This document shows, in pieces, positions 51,212 through 63,283 of a stretch of 64,000 nucleotides of DNA. The notes beneath the pieces were generated by a model. It worked only from the letters and a program-made list of their open reading frames with translations. It was not told the DNA's origin and searched no databases. Every line of letters starts with the position of its first letter. Within the stretch, counting starts at the first letter, position 1. This stretch comes from Phallus indusiatus (Eukaryota > Basidiomycota > Agaricomycetes > Phallales > Phallaceae): NCBI GenBank assembly GCA_027605045.1, contig JAQFWX010000027.1, positions 1 through 64,000 on the forward strand. The letters are read 5' to 3'. Made by a program: the position numbers and the translations under genes.

Positions 51212-51954
51212 GTCATTTGCCTAGTCAAAGAAGTAAAGCTATCATTCAAGAATGTCGTAATCTTTAATATGGACGAGTATGTTGGATTAACCGAAATATT
51301 ATAAGGAGAGCTATCGTGCGTTTATGTGAGTGCGCTCCGGTTAGTATTGAGAAACCGAAAGCCAATTGGACTCCCGTTCACAGCACTCCCTTATCGTTTC
51401 CCTTATCGTTTCAGATGAAGATTTTTCCGCAGGTACTACGCGATTATATTAAAATGACAATGGTGTATCTTCTCTTTTATTAAGAATTACGCGTCAAGAC
51501 AGTCAAATATTTCAAATGCATCGAACGCGTGCAAGTGGAATTCGAACCCTCGCACAATCTCCGGGAAAAGGGTTTCCCTAGCCCAAATACGAATACATCT
51601 AGCATGGAAATAAAGTCGTTATGACTAACTTGACACTTTCTAGAACGATATGACAAGGAACTGGAGGGTTTAGCTATAGAGTATCATTTTCGAGAACGGT
51701 AATCGGCTCTTCTTGTAAGCTGATCAGGGAAAAATTGTGGTATCACATTACATTCTATGACATACTATCTGTTATATACATCATGGAATATAGATCGCAA
51801 ATACATTCATCCTTGCACATTACTAAGGGTCAATGTTTTTACAATGCTTCAAATGGACGTCTCGACGCGACAATGTTAACATATTAATACTCGATCCGTA
51901 TCTTGCTTTCAGGATGAAATTTGCACGGCAAATATATACAAAACCACAAAAACG

Positions 51955-52350
51955 ATGATGCTAAGGACTGTACATCTTTTTCATCAAACACCTTTACGCC
52001 TCAACCTGTCGACGGCCAAAGTTGTTGGCTGTCGGACATCACTTCGGACATCACTAGTGCTTTCAAGCTATCGCCATTACTGTCATTGCTCTGCTTGCGG
52101 TTCATCCAAAGTTCATCGCTTTACTCGCCTCGATCCAACGAGCGATATTCCTGGCCCGTGGATACTCGCACGTCGATCGGCTTCACAAGTAAAGGTTAGT
52201 GTTCCATATTGCGCTCGACTCTGGAAGGAGAGAAATATCACCATTCCATTCGGTAGATATACGGCCCAAAAAAACCTAGTTATAGAGTCCTCGCCCATCC
52301 CTTCAGCCACGCAGTGTCAAACAGTTCGAAGGACGGATTCGAGAACTTGA
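51955..52350 (+). pseudogene. Copy-B version of the spliced gene remnant
   Basis: Matches the minus-strand remnant at 32784-33161: shared SDIPGPWILARRSASQVK, the same candidate intron, then SVKQFEGRIRELDDYLQ and GLRALKPTTCGQALVVMQPM. The upstream part has been altered by indels relative to copy A (LSTAKVVGCRTSLRTSLVLS in place of SDDFGNKLSHSQWLS), so this copy is probably non-functional. Confidence 0.3.
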
Positions 52351-52409
52351 CGACTACCTACAGCAGCGAGAAAGTACTTTTAGAACAAAAGGATTACGAG
52401 CACTAAAGC

Positions 52410-52613
52410 CTACCACCTGTGGGCAAGCGCTTGTGGTGATGCAACCGATGTTTTTTTTTGGGGGGAGGGGGATTTTGGCGACCGTGGTTGGTCTTTGCTG
52501 GTTGGATTTTCATTGACCGCGCCGGACAGTACGGCAGCTAGGTCATAGCGATGCTGATGGTCAATCGAAACGGACACGTTTTCTAGATTGACATCGCTGA
52601 CTTGGTGGGACAT
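52410..52613 (-). CDS. Short ORF, copy-B version
   Basis: Encodes the same MSHQVSDVNLENVSVS start as 32514-32780 and then diverges in frame at the G/T homopolymer tract near 52450-52475. See the copy-A entry for reservations. Confidence 0.22.
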   Translation of the reverse strand: MSHQVSDVNLENVSVSIDHQHRYDLAAVLSGAVNENPTSKDQPRSPKSPSPQKKTSVASPQALAHRW

Positions 52614-52636
52614 GACGGTATGATGATGAACGTGAA

Positions 52637-53504
52637 CTAGATCATATAGGTCACAAAGCGGAGACTGAACGTATTGAACATTTGAACTCCGAACCGTAAC
52701 CCTAAGTACAATTTTTTCAGCAGCTGGATTGTCCGATAGGTCAAGGAGATATGCAACCGAATTAACTGAAGCAGAAACACGCCATGGAGCGGAATCTCTT
52801 CGAAATATTCAATTCTGTTGACCCAGCTTTGGCGTGTTAGTTGGATATAGCCTGCGGCGGAGTACATGGCTTGTTTGGTACTATTGCGCTTCAATAATGG
52901 ATTTTGGCTTTCTTCCGAAGAACGATGATCATGTATGATTTCGGTTGCAATTGCATCTCCATCTCCATCCATATTGGAAAATTGAGGTCGCTTCCTAGGC
53001 ACTAACGAAGTCGTATTTCCGGGAGTGCATACGGCATCAGTGTACAGAGAAGTCTCTGAGTACGTGTACGGGATTGGTGCTGAAGAAGTTCCTACAGACG
53101 GATCCGTTTGAAGATTGATGCCAATGGGAATAGCTGCGTCGGCGGACGACGAAGTAATAGGACGCGGACTTGGAGAAGGAGATTGCTCTTGAAAATATTG
53201 CGCCACAAAATAAGCAAACTTGTCAAAATTCAACCATTTTGGCGCATTTTCATACGAATAAATAGTTGGGCATGCTTGAAAAACTTGGAATGGGATACAC
53301 TGTGTCGCAAAAAAAGATCAACGAACACGGTCTGTTGACTGGTACTATCCTTATCCTTGCCTTATCACAATAGACTCTGACAACCTCTTCGCTTACAGCT
53401 TGCTCGAGTTGCTCGAGTGAGTGTAATCCCGGGCTCGACGTTGAGATTGAAGTTGAAGCGGAAGGAGATAGAACCGCTAACGCTAACATTGGCAGGCAGT
53501 GCAT
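52637..53504 (-). CDS. Uncharacterised gene or remnant abutting inverted copy B
   Basis: Two minus-strand open pieces: 53250-53504 (MHCLPMLALAVLSPSAS; LEQLEQAVSEEVVRVYCDKA) and 52637-53233 (MNFDKFAYFVAQYFQEQ; then a Ser/Pro-rich stretch; SLVPRKRPQFSNMDGDGDA; YSAAGYIQL). The first begins with a hydrophobic stretch that could be a signal peptide. The pieces may be exons of one secreted or membrane-attached protein. The second runs into the duplicated segment at 52720, where its reading frame is probably no longer genuine. No family is recognised. Confidence 0.3.
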
Positions 53505-53718
53505 TCATCTCGACTGAGGAAGTCAGTGATTAGGTCATCACTTATCATCAGCCAAAGACCATCAGGTACGCAGAAGTGAGTTTGTATTGTATCATTTATT
53601 TTATTGTGTGTATGTACATATAAATTAAGCAAATGATGTGGATGTAAAAATTACAGCATGCTAAGAAAGAAAGATTTGTCAAAGTCCGTCTTAGACTCAC
53701 AGACAACAAGCCTCGAGA

Positions 53719-54430
53719 TCACCAATGCAACTTGTGGGTATAGCAATGGTAGGTAGCCATTCGGATTCTTGGAAAAATACTGTTGATGATGAGCTGGTCA
53801 TTCGCGCCATGGTCCGGCATTCTCAATCTTTGTAACAATTGTTTTTCCTTTTGGATCGAAATGCTTGGCTTGAACTTCCGCAGAGACATGTCAAGCAATC
53901 TCGACCTGTTCATCCGAGACAGTGAAGATGGCTGAACGGTAGTCTTTGCATTGCCTTGATGGTTTAACATTGTGAGATCATGAAAACGGTAGAAGAATTC
54001 TGGATTAAGGTAATGTAAGGATTAGAGGGTTTTAAATAGATCGTGTAAGCTTACCGACTAATTCAGCGTAGCTGACAATGGATGGGTCAAATACTACACG
54101 ACAGGCTTCAGCGGATCCTGCGCCTTTCATGGTGTCGTTTGGTGGATTTGTGACATCTTTGACACCATTAATGATTCCCACAGAGGTACTGATGATACCC
54201 TTGTTCTCTTTTGGGGGGTAATGCTAGAGAAGGAAAACGCAAGTGAAGGTCAGACTCGGACGTTGTGGCGGAAAGAAGAACGGCCTTGAAGTACCTTCAA
54301 AACATATGTTCGGTTCCCCAGAAGCCTGCGCAGTGAGATTAGGTTTGACGTTGAGTGACAATGACTATGGCTAGAACTTACATTCAGCGCCGAAGATGGC
54401 AACTTGAGGTTCTGTTGACAAAGTTTGAGC
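53719..54430 (-). pseudogene. Methionine sulfoxide reductase A (MsrA) pseudogene
   Basis: MsrA reduces methionine-S-sulfoxide in damaged proteins. Four remnant exons on the minus strand (54382-54430, 54295-54325, 54055-54223, 53719-53999) joined by GT-AG introns of 56, 71 and 55 bp encode recognisable MsrA: ECFWGTEHMF (catalytic Cys, but the usual Gly before it is Glu), HYPPKENKGIISTSVG, AEACRVVFDPSIVSYAELVE, FFYRFHD, YRSAIFTVSDEQVEIA, HVSAEVQAKHFDPKGKTIVT, YFSKNPNGY and the C-terminal CYTHKLHW. Lesions: a one-T loss after EHMF, TGA stops after VEIA and after GPWRE, and frame changes within the last exon, so it is dead. One stop fits CGA-to-TGA. E2 is inserted 23 bp upstream of the first visible exon, inside what may have been an upstream intron. 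Confidence 0.85.
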
Positions 54431-54448
54431 CTAGGTTCCTTTCGTCAG

Positions 54449-54453
54449 ATAAG
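54449..54453. repeat. Target-site duplication of E2, left copy
   Basis: ATAAG directly precedes the 5' LTR and recurs at 63548-63552 after the 3' LTR. Confidence 0.92.
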
Positions 54454-54717
54454 TGTAACGGTTCCGCTATGAGCAGCGGACTACTATTAACCATAGTACA
54501 TATTCGTATATACATACAATTGTATGCAGACGATCGTCGTCTGCACAAGTACCTAGTATTATGTAACGTACATAGGCGCCGTCACACCAGTAAATACCGC
54601 GTAACGGTAAAGGCGCCGGCAGCCTTTCTTACCTGCACTTGCAAATATACAGCTTTACACTGTTTGTTGTGAGTCCGTAAGAACCGGGCTAATCGTAAAC
54701 TGTAACGAAACGTTACA
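54454..54717 (+). repeat. 5' LTR of E2 (264 bp)
   Basis: Identical by eye to the E1 LTRs, with the same hairpins and terminal palindrome. Confidence 0.95.
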
Positions 54718-54794
54718 TCTTTTTTAACACCTAAACGGCGTTACAATTTCCAAAATACGCCAATCGTATTTGCTAGTTTATAGTGAGAGAGGAT

Positions 54795-57431
54795 ATGCCT
54801 CCTAAAAGCAACAAGAAGTCAAAAAGAACGTAGGCGAACCACCACCTACCGAAGGCGGTCCATCCACATCTGCACGAGCAGGTGATACTGTTGTGATAGA
54901 CGCAGCATTGTTTGAAACACTAGTCGCGGACCACGCGAATCGATCTAGACAAGGATCGAGACAGGGATCGAGACGAGCTTCACCAGCGCGGAGCGAATCA
55001 GGTGAATCAGTGAAATCAACCAGATCTCATAAGTCCAACCTCGGAAAAGACGAGGTAGTCCTACCACGTAAGATGATTGAGGACGCAAAAGGATGATCCA
55101 TGACCTCGTAAGAGGTGATACACCGGGACAAGACGTCGGTGATATGTTAGTACGACTAGATGCAGCCGTAATACCCGATGAAGAAGAACCGTGGACAACG
55201 GTGAAAGGGAAAGGTCGTGCACGAGACGACAATAGAACCAGCACGACAATACTGGCTCCAGTAATGGACAACGCGCAGGCGACGGTCAAGACAATGGCAA
55301 ACACGCCAGCATTGCCAGCGACGCCCAGAGCTCCATCGGCAGCACCGACCCCGGTATAACACGTCAACCCACACAACAGTACGCGGTACACGCGGAAACA
55401 CTACATTCAGTGTTACAGGACCTACCTTCTGCACAACCAGCAGCGACCAGCACGCCCATCAGACCCACGCGAGCAGCAGATGACGCAGCCGCAGAGATAG
55501 AGAGAGGACGAGCTGAGCTGGACAGATCACGTCGAAACAGCCGACGTACCCCACCAGAGTTCGTGGCAACTCGTGACTACCTGGAAGATCAATCTACCAG
55601 ACGAGTCAACGCGGGTCAAGGACCGCGTGATAAGAGTAATCCTTCAGCTGCAGAGCTGGAAGAGTCAGCGAAAGACCTGGAAAGGATGGCCGCTGAGGCA
55701 GCACAACTGGCACGGGAAAAACGTTCCGAAGCATTAGACAAACGCACAACTGCGTTACAAGGGAAGGTTAGTAGGCAAGAACCGTATGTCGACATGCAGG
55801 AAGACCTGCAGGAAGTGCGAGCAGCACGCACTGAACTGGCTAAAAGCAACCGAGAAATGGAAGCTGGCCAACGACCTGGCATCATCTTTGAGCAAGACCT
55901 CCCTAATCGCTCGGCGCCCGCTCAGACTGCAGCGCAACCAGGACCGTCAACAGTACATCCTGGTCCACCAACAAACGCCGGTCAAGCACACGCTCCTGCA
56001 ACGTCCCCGACAACCAGAGCACCGGTTGTACCCAGAAGAAGAGCAACATCTGCCAGGGATCAGTACGAGCAAATGAGAGAAGACCTCCGAGATATACCGG
56101 AGAGTAACGCTGGGCCCTTCATGCCCAAATACTATGATGACGAGGACTCGTCAGACGACGAAGAAGAAGCGTATGATCGCGGATACTTCGAACGTGAAAT
56201 GAGGGAAACCCCATTTGACGACCGAGAAGATAGACATAAACCCACGAAGAGGTTTAGAAGAGTTCGGGAAGACGAGGGGATAATTGTCATGGTGCAAGAA
56301 GCACTAGAGGAGTGCAAGGATGTAGTAGTATCAGCGTCCCCACTTGCGAAAGCGGGTGCAAAGATGCCATTATCCGTTATGTATAGCGGATCATCAAAGC
56401 CTGAAGACTTTGAGAAGTTCGTGACCTCTATCCTCAGATGGTTGAGGCTAAATAACCTACTCGGCGCAGCGTACGTCGAAGCACATATAGCCGTAGTCGG
56501 TATGCGACTAGATGGAGAGGCACACGAATGGTTCGTGGAGCACGTAGAACGAGGAGGTCGTTCAACCAAGGGTTGGGACTTGGTAAGACTGTTCCGAAGG
56601 ATGCACAATATGTTCTTGTCACCTACAAGCAAGAACCAGTCTGCACATAACTTCGATCACGCGAAGCAAGGTGCAAGGAGTGTACACCGGTACATGAGTG
56701 AACTGTTGAAATTCGCAGCACGTCTAGTCCATCCACCGGACAGATACACCTTCAAACGAAAGTTCTTAGAAGGACTTGATGAGAGAATTCGCAGTGAAGT
56801 CACCAAGAGGGGATTCCTGGCCGAAAACTCATCAATTCGACGGCTGTACATAGCCGCGAACGACATAGAGCAAGCATGGGACTATAATAAGTCAATACTA
56901 GCTCAACGTCAGACACCCGTAAAATCAACGGGTACCCACTCAAGCTTGGCCAGACAAGCTCAAGAGAACAACTACCGCGCTAAAATCAAACCAAGCGGTA
57001 TACCCACGAGGACTATTCCCCGTACGACCACAACTAGCAACGCGCTAGCTGTAAGACCAGCGACGAGCAGTGCGATTAAGCCGGCGAGAGTGTCGACTAC
57101 CACGACAACTCGACCAGTCAGCTCAGGAACGCAAGCCCGAAGCAGTAGCACTGTACTGAAGTGCTATGAATGTGGACAGACTGGCCACCTAAGACCACAA
57201 TGCCCTAGAAAGGGACAGGTACGTGCCAACGTAATGCACGTTGAGGAGGAAGATGAAGACGATGCGGACGAGCTGCTCGACGCAATTATAGAGGAAGAAA
57301 CGGGAGTTAACATACTAGAGGTGGAGGAATCCCCACAGTATGATGACGCTGAACAAGGTCAAGACACCGCGGAAGCAGCGGACTACGGGGAGGGGACCAC
57401 TATGAGTGGGACGAGAATGAAGACGCAGTAG
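54795..57431 (+). pseudogene. gag: gag of E2, interrupted near the 5' end
   Basis: Starts MPPKSNKKSK at 54795 and shares with E1 the two frame changes at A runs. A private one-C loss (55349-55352) then ends the 55093-55359 frame at TPV. Downstream the frame is open from 55410 to 57431 (673 codons) and contains the whole capsid-like region, a Pro/Ala-rich linker, the CCHC knuckle CYECGQTGHLRPQC and an acidic tail. E2 thus keeps the nucleocapsid end that E1 has lost. The tail overlaps the protease ORF in the -1 frame. Confidence 0.85.
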
Positions 57432-57439
57432 GCGCATAC

Positions 57440-58168
57440 ATGATGGTGATAACCGAAGATCACGGTTATGATGAAAGAAGACTACTTGTTATCAAACAAG
57501 GCTCGTCCACCATTGGGACGATTAAGTCACAGGAAGAACCCCTGTATGACCACACGATGAGACCTAAGTCAAGGGCTCCAAAGCGTGATAAAGAATCAAT
57601 AAGACCTCTAGAGGGTTACTGGCTCGTAAACGGCCAATTAGCGCATTGTTTGATTGACAGTGGATGTCAAGGCATGATAATGTCACCATCATTCTCGCTC
57701 ACGACTGGAGCGAAGACATTCAAACTGGATAAGCCAGTATCACTGCAGCTCGCAGTGAAAGGAAGTAAGTCCGTAATACAGTACGGAACGTATACCCGAA
57801 TAGAATTTGGGGATATTAGTGTGTTAGAATACTTTGATATAGTCAATATTGACTACTACGACGTCATAATTGGCGTACCATTCCTGAAAAGGTATGACAT
57901 CTGCCTGGACTTTGGCAACGGGATAATCACCCGGGATGGAGGAGTAATCACTCCAGTGGAACGGTTCACTGAAATACCTAACACCACGGACGAGCCCACC
58001 GAGTTAAGTGGAAGCTTAGCCATAGCATCAGCACGCCCCATAACTACTACGTCTAACGCAGTAGCAGTGAGACGGAAGATCCGAGTACCGGAACTCAAGG
58101 ATGAGAACCTACCCGCGCGAGTACTGGAAGGAGGAGTACAGCGACTTATTCGGGCCAGTGCCGAATAG
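57440..58168 (+). CDS. pro: Aspartic protease ORF of E2
   Basis: 242 aa with LIDSGCQGMIMS as in E1. One codon shorter because of a 3-bp loss at the protease/RT junction (LPARVLEG against LPATRVLEG in E1). The +1 relation to pol is preserved. Confidence 0.85.
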   Translation: MMVITEDHGYDERRLLVIKQGSSTIGTIKSQEEPLYDHTMRPKSRAPKRDKESIRPLEGYWLVNGQLAHCLIDSGCQGMIMSPSFSLTTGAKTFKLDKPVSLQLAVKGSKSVIQYGTYTRIEFGDISVLEYFDIVNIDYYDVIIGVPFLKRYDICLDFGNGIITRDGGVITPVERFTEIPNTTDEPTELSGSLAIASARPITTTSNAVAVRRKIRVPELKDENLPARVLEGGVQRLIRASAE

Positions 58169-61100
58169 ACTCCCTCCATTTAGGGATGTAAATCATCATA
58201 TCCCATTAATAGAACCTAACAAGGTTATCCGGTACAGACTACCGAAGTGCCCAGACGCCCTCAAGCCACTGCTGGCTGAAAAATAGAGCGCTACACGCAA
58301 GCAGGTTGGTGGGAACCGACTGTCGCACAGCAAGCCATCCCTATGCTATGCCTGTTTAAAAAGGCATTATCAGGACTACGCACGGTATTTGACCTGCGTC
58401 AGCAGAATGATAATACGTTGAAAGACGTGACCCCGTTTCCAGACCAGGAGACCATTCGCCAAGACGTGGCGAGACACAAGTATAGGTCGAAAATTGACCT
58501 AACGGAAGCTTACGAGCAAGTCAGAATTGCTCCGGAAGACGTGGATAAGACCACGTTCTCGACGATATATGGCACGTTTAAAAGCCATGTTATGCAACAA
58601 GGCGATTGCAACGCGCCTTCGACATTCCAGAGATTGATGACCCATATATTCCGGGACCACATCGGAAGAAACATACACTCGTACATCGACGACGTGTTCG
58701 TCTACTCAATGACGATACAACAACACCAGGAACATCTGGAGATTGCCTTCTCGAGATTGAGGAAGGAACAACTTTACCTAAGTCAGAAGAAAGTTGACTT
58801 ATACTCCAAACGATTGGAGTGCCTAGGACACATCATCGACGACGATGGTATCCACCCAGATATGGATAAGATGGATAAAATTCGCGATTGGAGAACCCCA
58901 CGTACGTTCAACGACGTTCAGAAGTTCTTAGGGCTGGTGCAATATGTTGCCGCCTACCTTCCGGGAGTCGCTACTTACACTTCCCCATTGTCGGGATGTA
59001 CCCACAACAACAGGCAATTCGAGTGGACACCGGCACTAGAACGCTGTTTCAACGCAATCAAAGCGTTGACGAAGAACGCCCAGTTCTTAAACCTATCAAT
59101 CCTGATAGCGACGAGCCAATCTGGCTTGTAACCGATGGATCCAAGTGTGGCGTCGGTGCGTACTATGGTCAAGGCGCAAGTTGGCAAACCTGCAGACCCG
59201 CAGGGTTTATGTCTAAGAAATTCACTCCGGCACAGTACAACTACCGGACTCATGAGCACGAGCTCATTGCAGTACTTGAAGCACTGAATAAGTGGGAAGA
59301 CAAACTACTAGGTCGTAAATTCACCCTAGTAACGGACAACGAGGCCTTGAAACACTTCAAGACACAGCCCCGTATGTCGCCTAGACAGGCGAGATGGTAC
59401 GAGTATCTCTCTCGTTTCGACTACGAAACGATTCACATTAAAGGTGAGACCAACACGGTCGCAGATGGACTCTCGAGATATTTCGAGGATGACCTACCTA
59501 ACGAGATACACCCACCTGAGAACTACGTCAACATCGACGTAAAACTAGATCCAACAGGGGATCAGCTACCTCCTGAAAGGAAAAGTGAACTCAGAATCAG
59601 TGCGGCGAGACGCATTAAAACTCGGGCGAAAGCTAGAGTCCAACAACAGACGGCTGAACAAGCATCCATTGAACAACGACCAGCGTCCATTGAAGAAGTG
59701 GATACAGACGACGAAGACGTACTGGCAGTCACAGCGCAGCATAGCGGTAAAACGCTTAAAGCCAAGATTGAAGGCTTTGAAGGATTAGCTGATCTGATAA
59801 AGAGCGGCTATAAGGACGACACAACACTGAAGAAAGTGTTAGAAAACCCTGATGCATACAAAGGGTTTGGGATGAAAAACCAGCTACTGTACACGAAGAA
59901 TCAGTTCTCCCGTGACGTGGTCTGCATACCCCATCACTTATTTTACCAGGGGAGGAAGCTGGTAGAGATCATCATTAGTGAAGCACACGAAATTGTGGGA
60001 CACTTCGGACGCTATAAAACGTCGCAATACATTAGACAAGTGTATTGGTGGAGAACGATGGCAGAGGACATCGATGAATACTGCAAATCGTGCGGTAAAT
60101 GTCAAACGAATAAGGATGACAATAGACATCCTAGCGGTCTGCTGAAGACGCTACCCATTCCCAATAAACCATGGGAATCAGTCGGAATGGACTTTATAGG
60201 CCCGTTACCAGTATCGAAAGGACATGACTTCTTACTAGTCATAATTGACAGATTGACGTCAATGGTGAGACTCATGCCCACCACCACGAAGCTAACTGCG
60301 AAAAGCGCAGCACACCTGTACTTCGAAGGTGTAGTTAGGCATCATGGCGTGCCAGCTTCTATCGTCAGTGATAGAGATACCAGATTCACCGCGAAGTTCT
60401 GGAAAGAACTACAGCGGCTAATAGGGACAAAACTCCTCATGTCCACTTCATTCCATCCACAGACGGATGGAGCAACAGAGCGGGCGAACCGCTCCATAGG
60501 ACAAGTATTACGTTCTATAATAGATAACGACCAAAAGGATTGGGCTGAACGTATCCCGATGGCGGAATTCGCACTGAACAGTAGCACGAGTGAAACGACT
60601 AAGTTCACGCCATTCGAACTTAACTACGGATACACCCCTGCACTAGGGCGACAGCTCAACACAGACACCAAGTTCAATGGTGTGAAGCAATTCGCATTAC
60701 AAGCGAAATGGAATCTTATGGCCGCACACGATGCCATAATCGCGAGTCGCGTGAAACAAACCATGCACGCGAACACCCACAGACGAGATGCGCCTGTTTA
60801 CAAAGAGGGTGACCTCGTGTACCTTTCTACGAAGAACATATCTCTACCAAAGGGTAGATCCAGTAAGTTGGTACCGCGTTACGTCGGTCCTTACAAAGTA
60901 TTGTCAGTCAAAGACAATATTAACGTCAAACTCGACTTGCCTGACGAGTTGAAGAAGCGTAGGATAAATCCAATATTCCACGTGGACTTAGTGAAACCAC
61001 ATATCGCCAATGATGACGATAGATTTCCACGTCGTGAGTCATTAACGGCGTACGACTTTGGACAACCGGACAATGCCGAATGGCATGTAGATGAACTACT

Positions 61101-61284
61101 AGCCCATCGCTGGACTGGGTCTAAAGACACGGACATCGAGTTCCTAGTGCAATGGACGCTAGGCGATACGACCTGGGAGCCGTACGAACACTGCAAAGAC
61201 TTGCAGGCATTGGATGAGTATCTCCAATTACGCGGGGTTACCCAATTAGGGAAATTGCCGCGTCTCCGCACGACGCGTAAATGA
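58101..61284 (+). pseudogene. pol: pol of E2, broken in two places
   Basis: Same domain order as E1, but a one-A loss at 58279-58283 creates a stop within the RT N-terminus (after PLLAEK), and a one-C loss at 59079-59081 shifts frame between RT and RNase H. Open pieces are 58101-58286, 58343-59131 (RT core with SYIDDVFVYS) and 58888-61284, whose in-frame part carries RNase H, integrase with D-D-E and HHCC motifs, and the chromodomain. If the losses are real, no functional RT-integrase can be made from this copy. Confidence 0.9.
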
Positions 61285-61422
61285 GGATCTGCAAGCAGAT
61301 CTGCCCCGTGCCCCGGCGGCACAACAGCCACGAGAAAATCCTACTCGGGCGCTACTCTGATACAAGAGTAAATAAATACTCTTTCTTACGACCCCGTCTC
61401 AGCCACCTGAGCACCGTCAACG

Positions 61423-63230
61423 ATGTCTGCAGAACCTTCACGACCTACCTCTTCATCTACGAAGCCCTCGACCCGCAAGGGACGATTTGACGATATCAAG
61501 CAAGCGTTGCTTGAAGCACAAAAAGAATGGAGTATGGATTCCATGCCTGGCTGCGTAGCCATCACCCACGAAAGTGGGAAATGTACCCACTGCGATGAGT
61601 ATATCTCGCACATTAGTACCGCTGCAAGCAAGCGTACCATTGTTCTTGACGAGAAAGACGTCAAAGAGTGCCTACTCGAGGCATTCCCGTTCCTGCAAAA
61701 AGAGTGGGATGATTTACGAAAGCGCCTTGAAGACGCTAACGACTACGCCGACCAGACCGTCCAAGAACTCAAGGACGTTGAGAGACGAGAGGACGACCTT
61801 CGAGATCGTATACGGGAACTCGAGGACAAGTTGAAGCAAGCCCCACAGGCAGCATCGCCTGTGTCATCTAGGAAACGACCTCGGTCAGAGGCCAAGGGCC
61901 CCACGAATCATGGGCCCGTAGGATTCGACGCGTACGACGACGACGACGACGATGATCTAGACGACCACGATTGGGCGGACTCCTACAATGACGAGTCGGT
62001 ACTCGACTCCAACGGTCAACCCGTTCCTCCCCACTCTGGGGATGATTTCGGCCTGATGGACAGGCTGGACCCTGAAGAGGAGTCATTATTGTCTCGGCGA
62101 CAACTCGCTGAGAAAGTCCTCGCTGAGTTCCCAGGAACTCCCCGTATCTCCAACCAGGCCAAGTACCGCGATACGTGGCCCGCTTTTATGCAAGGCCACG
62201 ACCCCACAGCGTCTCGAGCAGGAAAACCCCTGTACCTGGGCCAGTTCCCGACCCACTCGCGTGGTACATGATGTGTCCACTGGATGACCCCTCGTTCGTA
62301 CTCCAGGGGAAGCAGATCTGGAAGAAACCACCCATATTGGACACACCTCAAAAGGTTGCAATGCACGCGCGCATTAGACTTGCCTGGGACGTAGGCATGA
62401 TGTTCATCAATAGAAAGAAGAAAGAGCGAGACTACGCTCGCCTCACTATCGGGGAGCGCCCTGAAGCTTTTCCATACCCAACAGAAGGGCAAATGGACCT
62501 GGAAACGGGTCGCCTCTATGAGACGTGGTATAAGGACCCCGCCTCCGTACCCTTTTATATAAGGGTTGAACCATCAGGATCGCTGAATATCAGCGATGTT
62601 GAAGTCGTAGCGTGGCTTCGAAAAATATTCCCGAATCGGGAAACAAGGAAGACTGTATTCCCCATTGTAGCGGAGATATGTACCGAGCCTGGACTATCCA
62701 CCTGGCTCAACGCCGCTGGCATCAACGCCGACAAGACGGTGAATAACTCCCCATCCATAATCGAAGGATGGCGTCGAGCATATACCCTGCCCCAGGGTAA
62801 CATTCCCACCAAGGAAGAAGTTGTCGGGATGCTGCGATATAACTGTGTGAATACCCGACTAATCGAAACTCGATTAGGACCACTATTTGAGCGGTGGCGA
62901 TCACACACTAACAGCAACACCATCGCCGTGAAGTGGCGAGAATCTCAACCCACCGTCTCGTCGCTGCTACCAGGGCGTCAGTATCGAAGACGACGTCGCA
63001 ACAATCGTCGTGACGCCGCCCCTGCAGCTCCTATTGCTGGACCTTCGAAGGAGACTCCTTATGTGGAGTCCACCGCTAACTCGCCTCCCTCGGCGAAAGC
63101 ACCACTCCCAGCAGAAATCGCTGAGAAAGAACTCGTGATCGACCCCGATCAATACGAGGTCCTGGATAGACCAGGAGCAGGCCCTCAAGGTGATATTGAG
63201 ATGGCCATGGATTATACCGCGGACGACTGA
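61423..63230 (+). pseudogene. E2 ORF3, split by a one-base loss
   Basis: Identical to E1 ORF3 up to a one-G loss at 62221-62222, which moves the frame after about 265 residues. The second half stays open in the overlapping frame (62175-63230) and keeps the globular part, basic patch and acidic end. The N-terminal half still encodes the Cys/His patch, coiled coil and poly-Asp stretch. Confidence 0.8.
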
Positions 63231-63274
63231 GACTCACTCGTCGTATCATGTATTGACTTGACGCTCAAGTCAGC

Positions 63275-63283
63275 GGGGGAGGA
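63275..63283 (+). promoter_or_regulatory. Polypurine tract of E2
   Basis: GGGGGAGGA directly before the 3' LTR, as in E1. Confidence 0.85.

Larger units (their letters stand above)
51212..52720. repeat. Inverted duplication, copy B
   Basis: Reverse-complement partner of 32407-34034. The 3' part (about 52130-52720) is nearly identical to copy A, the 5' part (51212-52130) diverged. The boundary at 52720 (ending TTTTTTCAG) is sharp. Copy B lacks about 170 bp present in copy A at 33200-33360 and carries an extra partial repeat of CCCTTATCGTTT near 51390-51415. The coiled-coil remnant is present here too, with changes (YFKCIERVQVEFE near 51505-51545). Confidence 0.8.
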
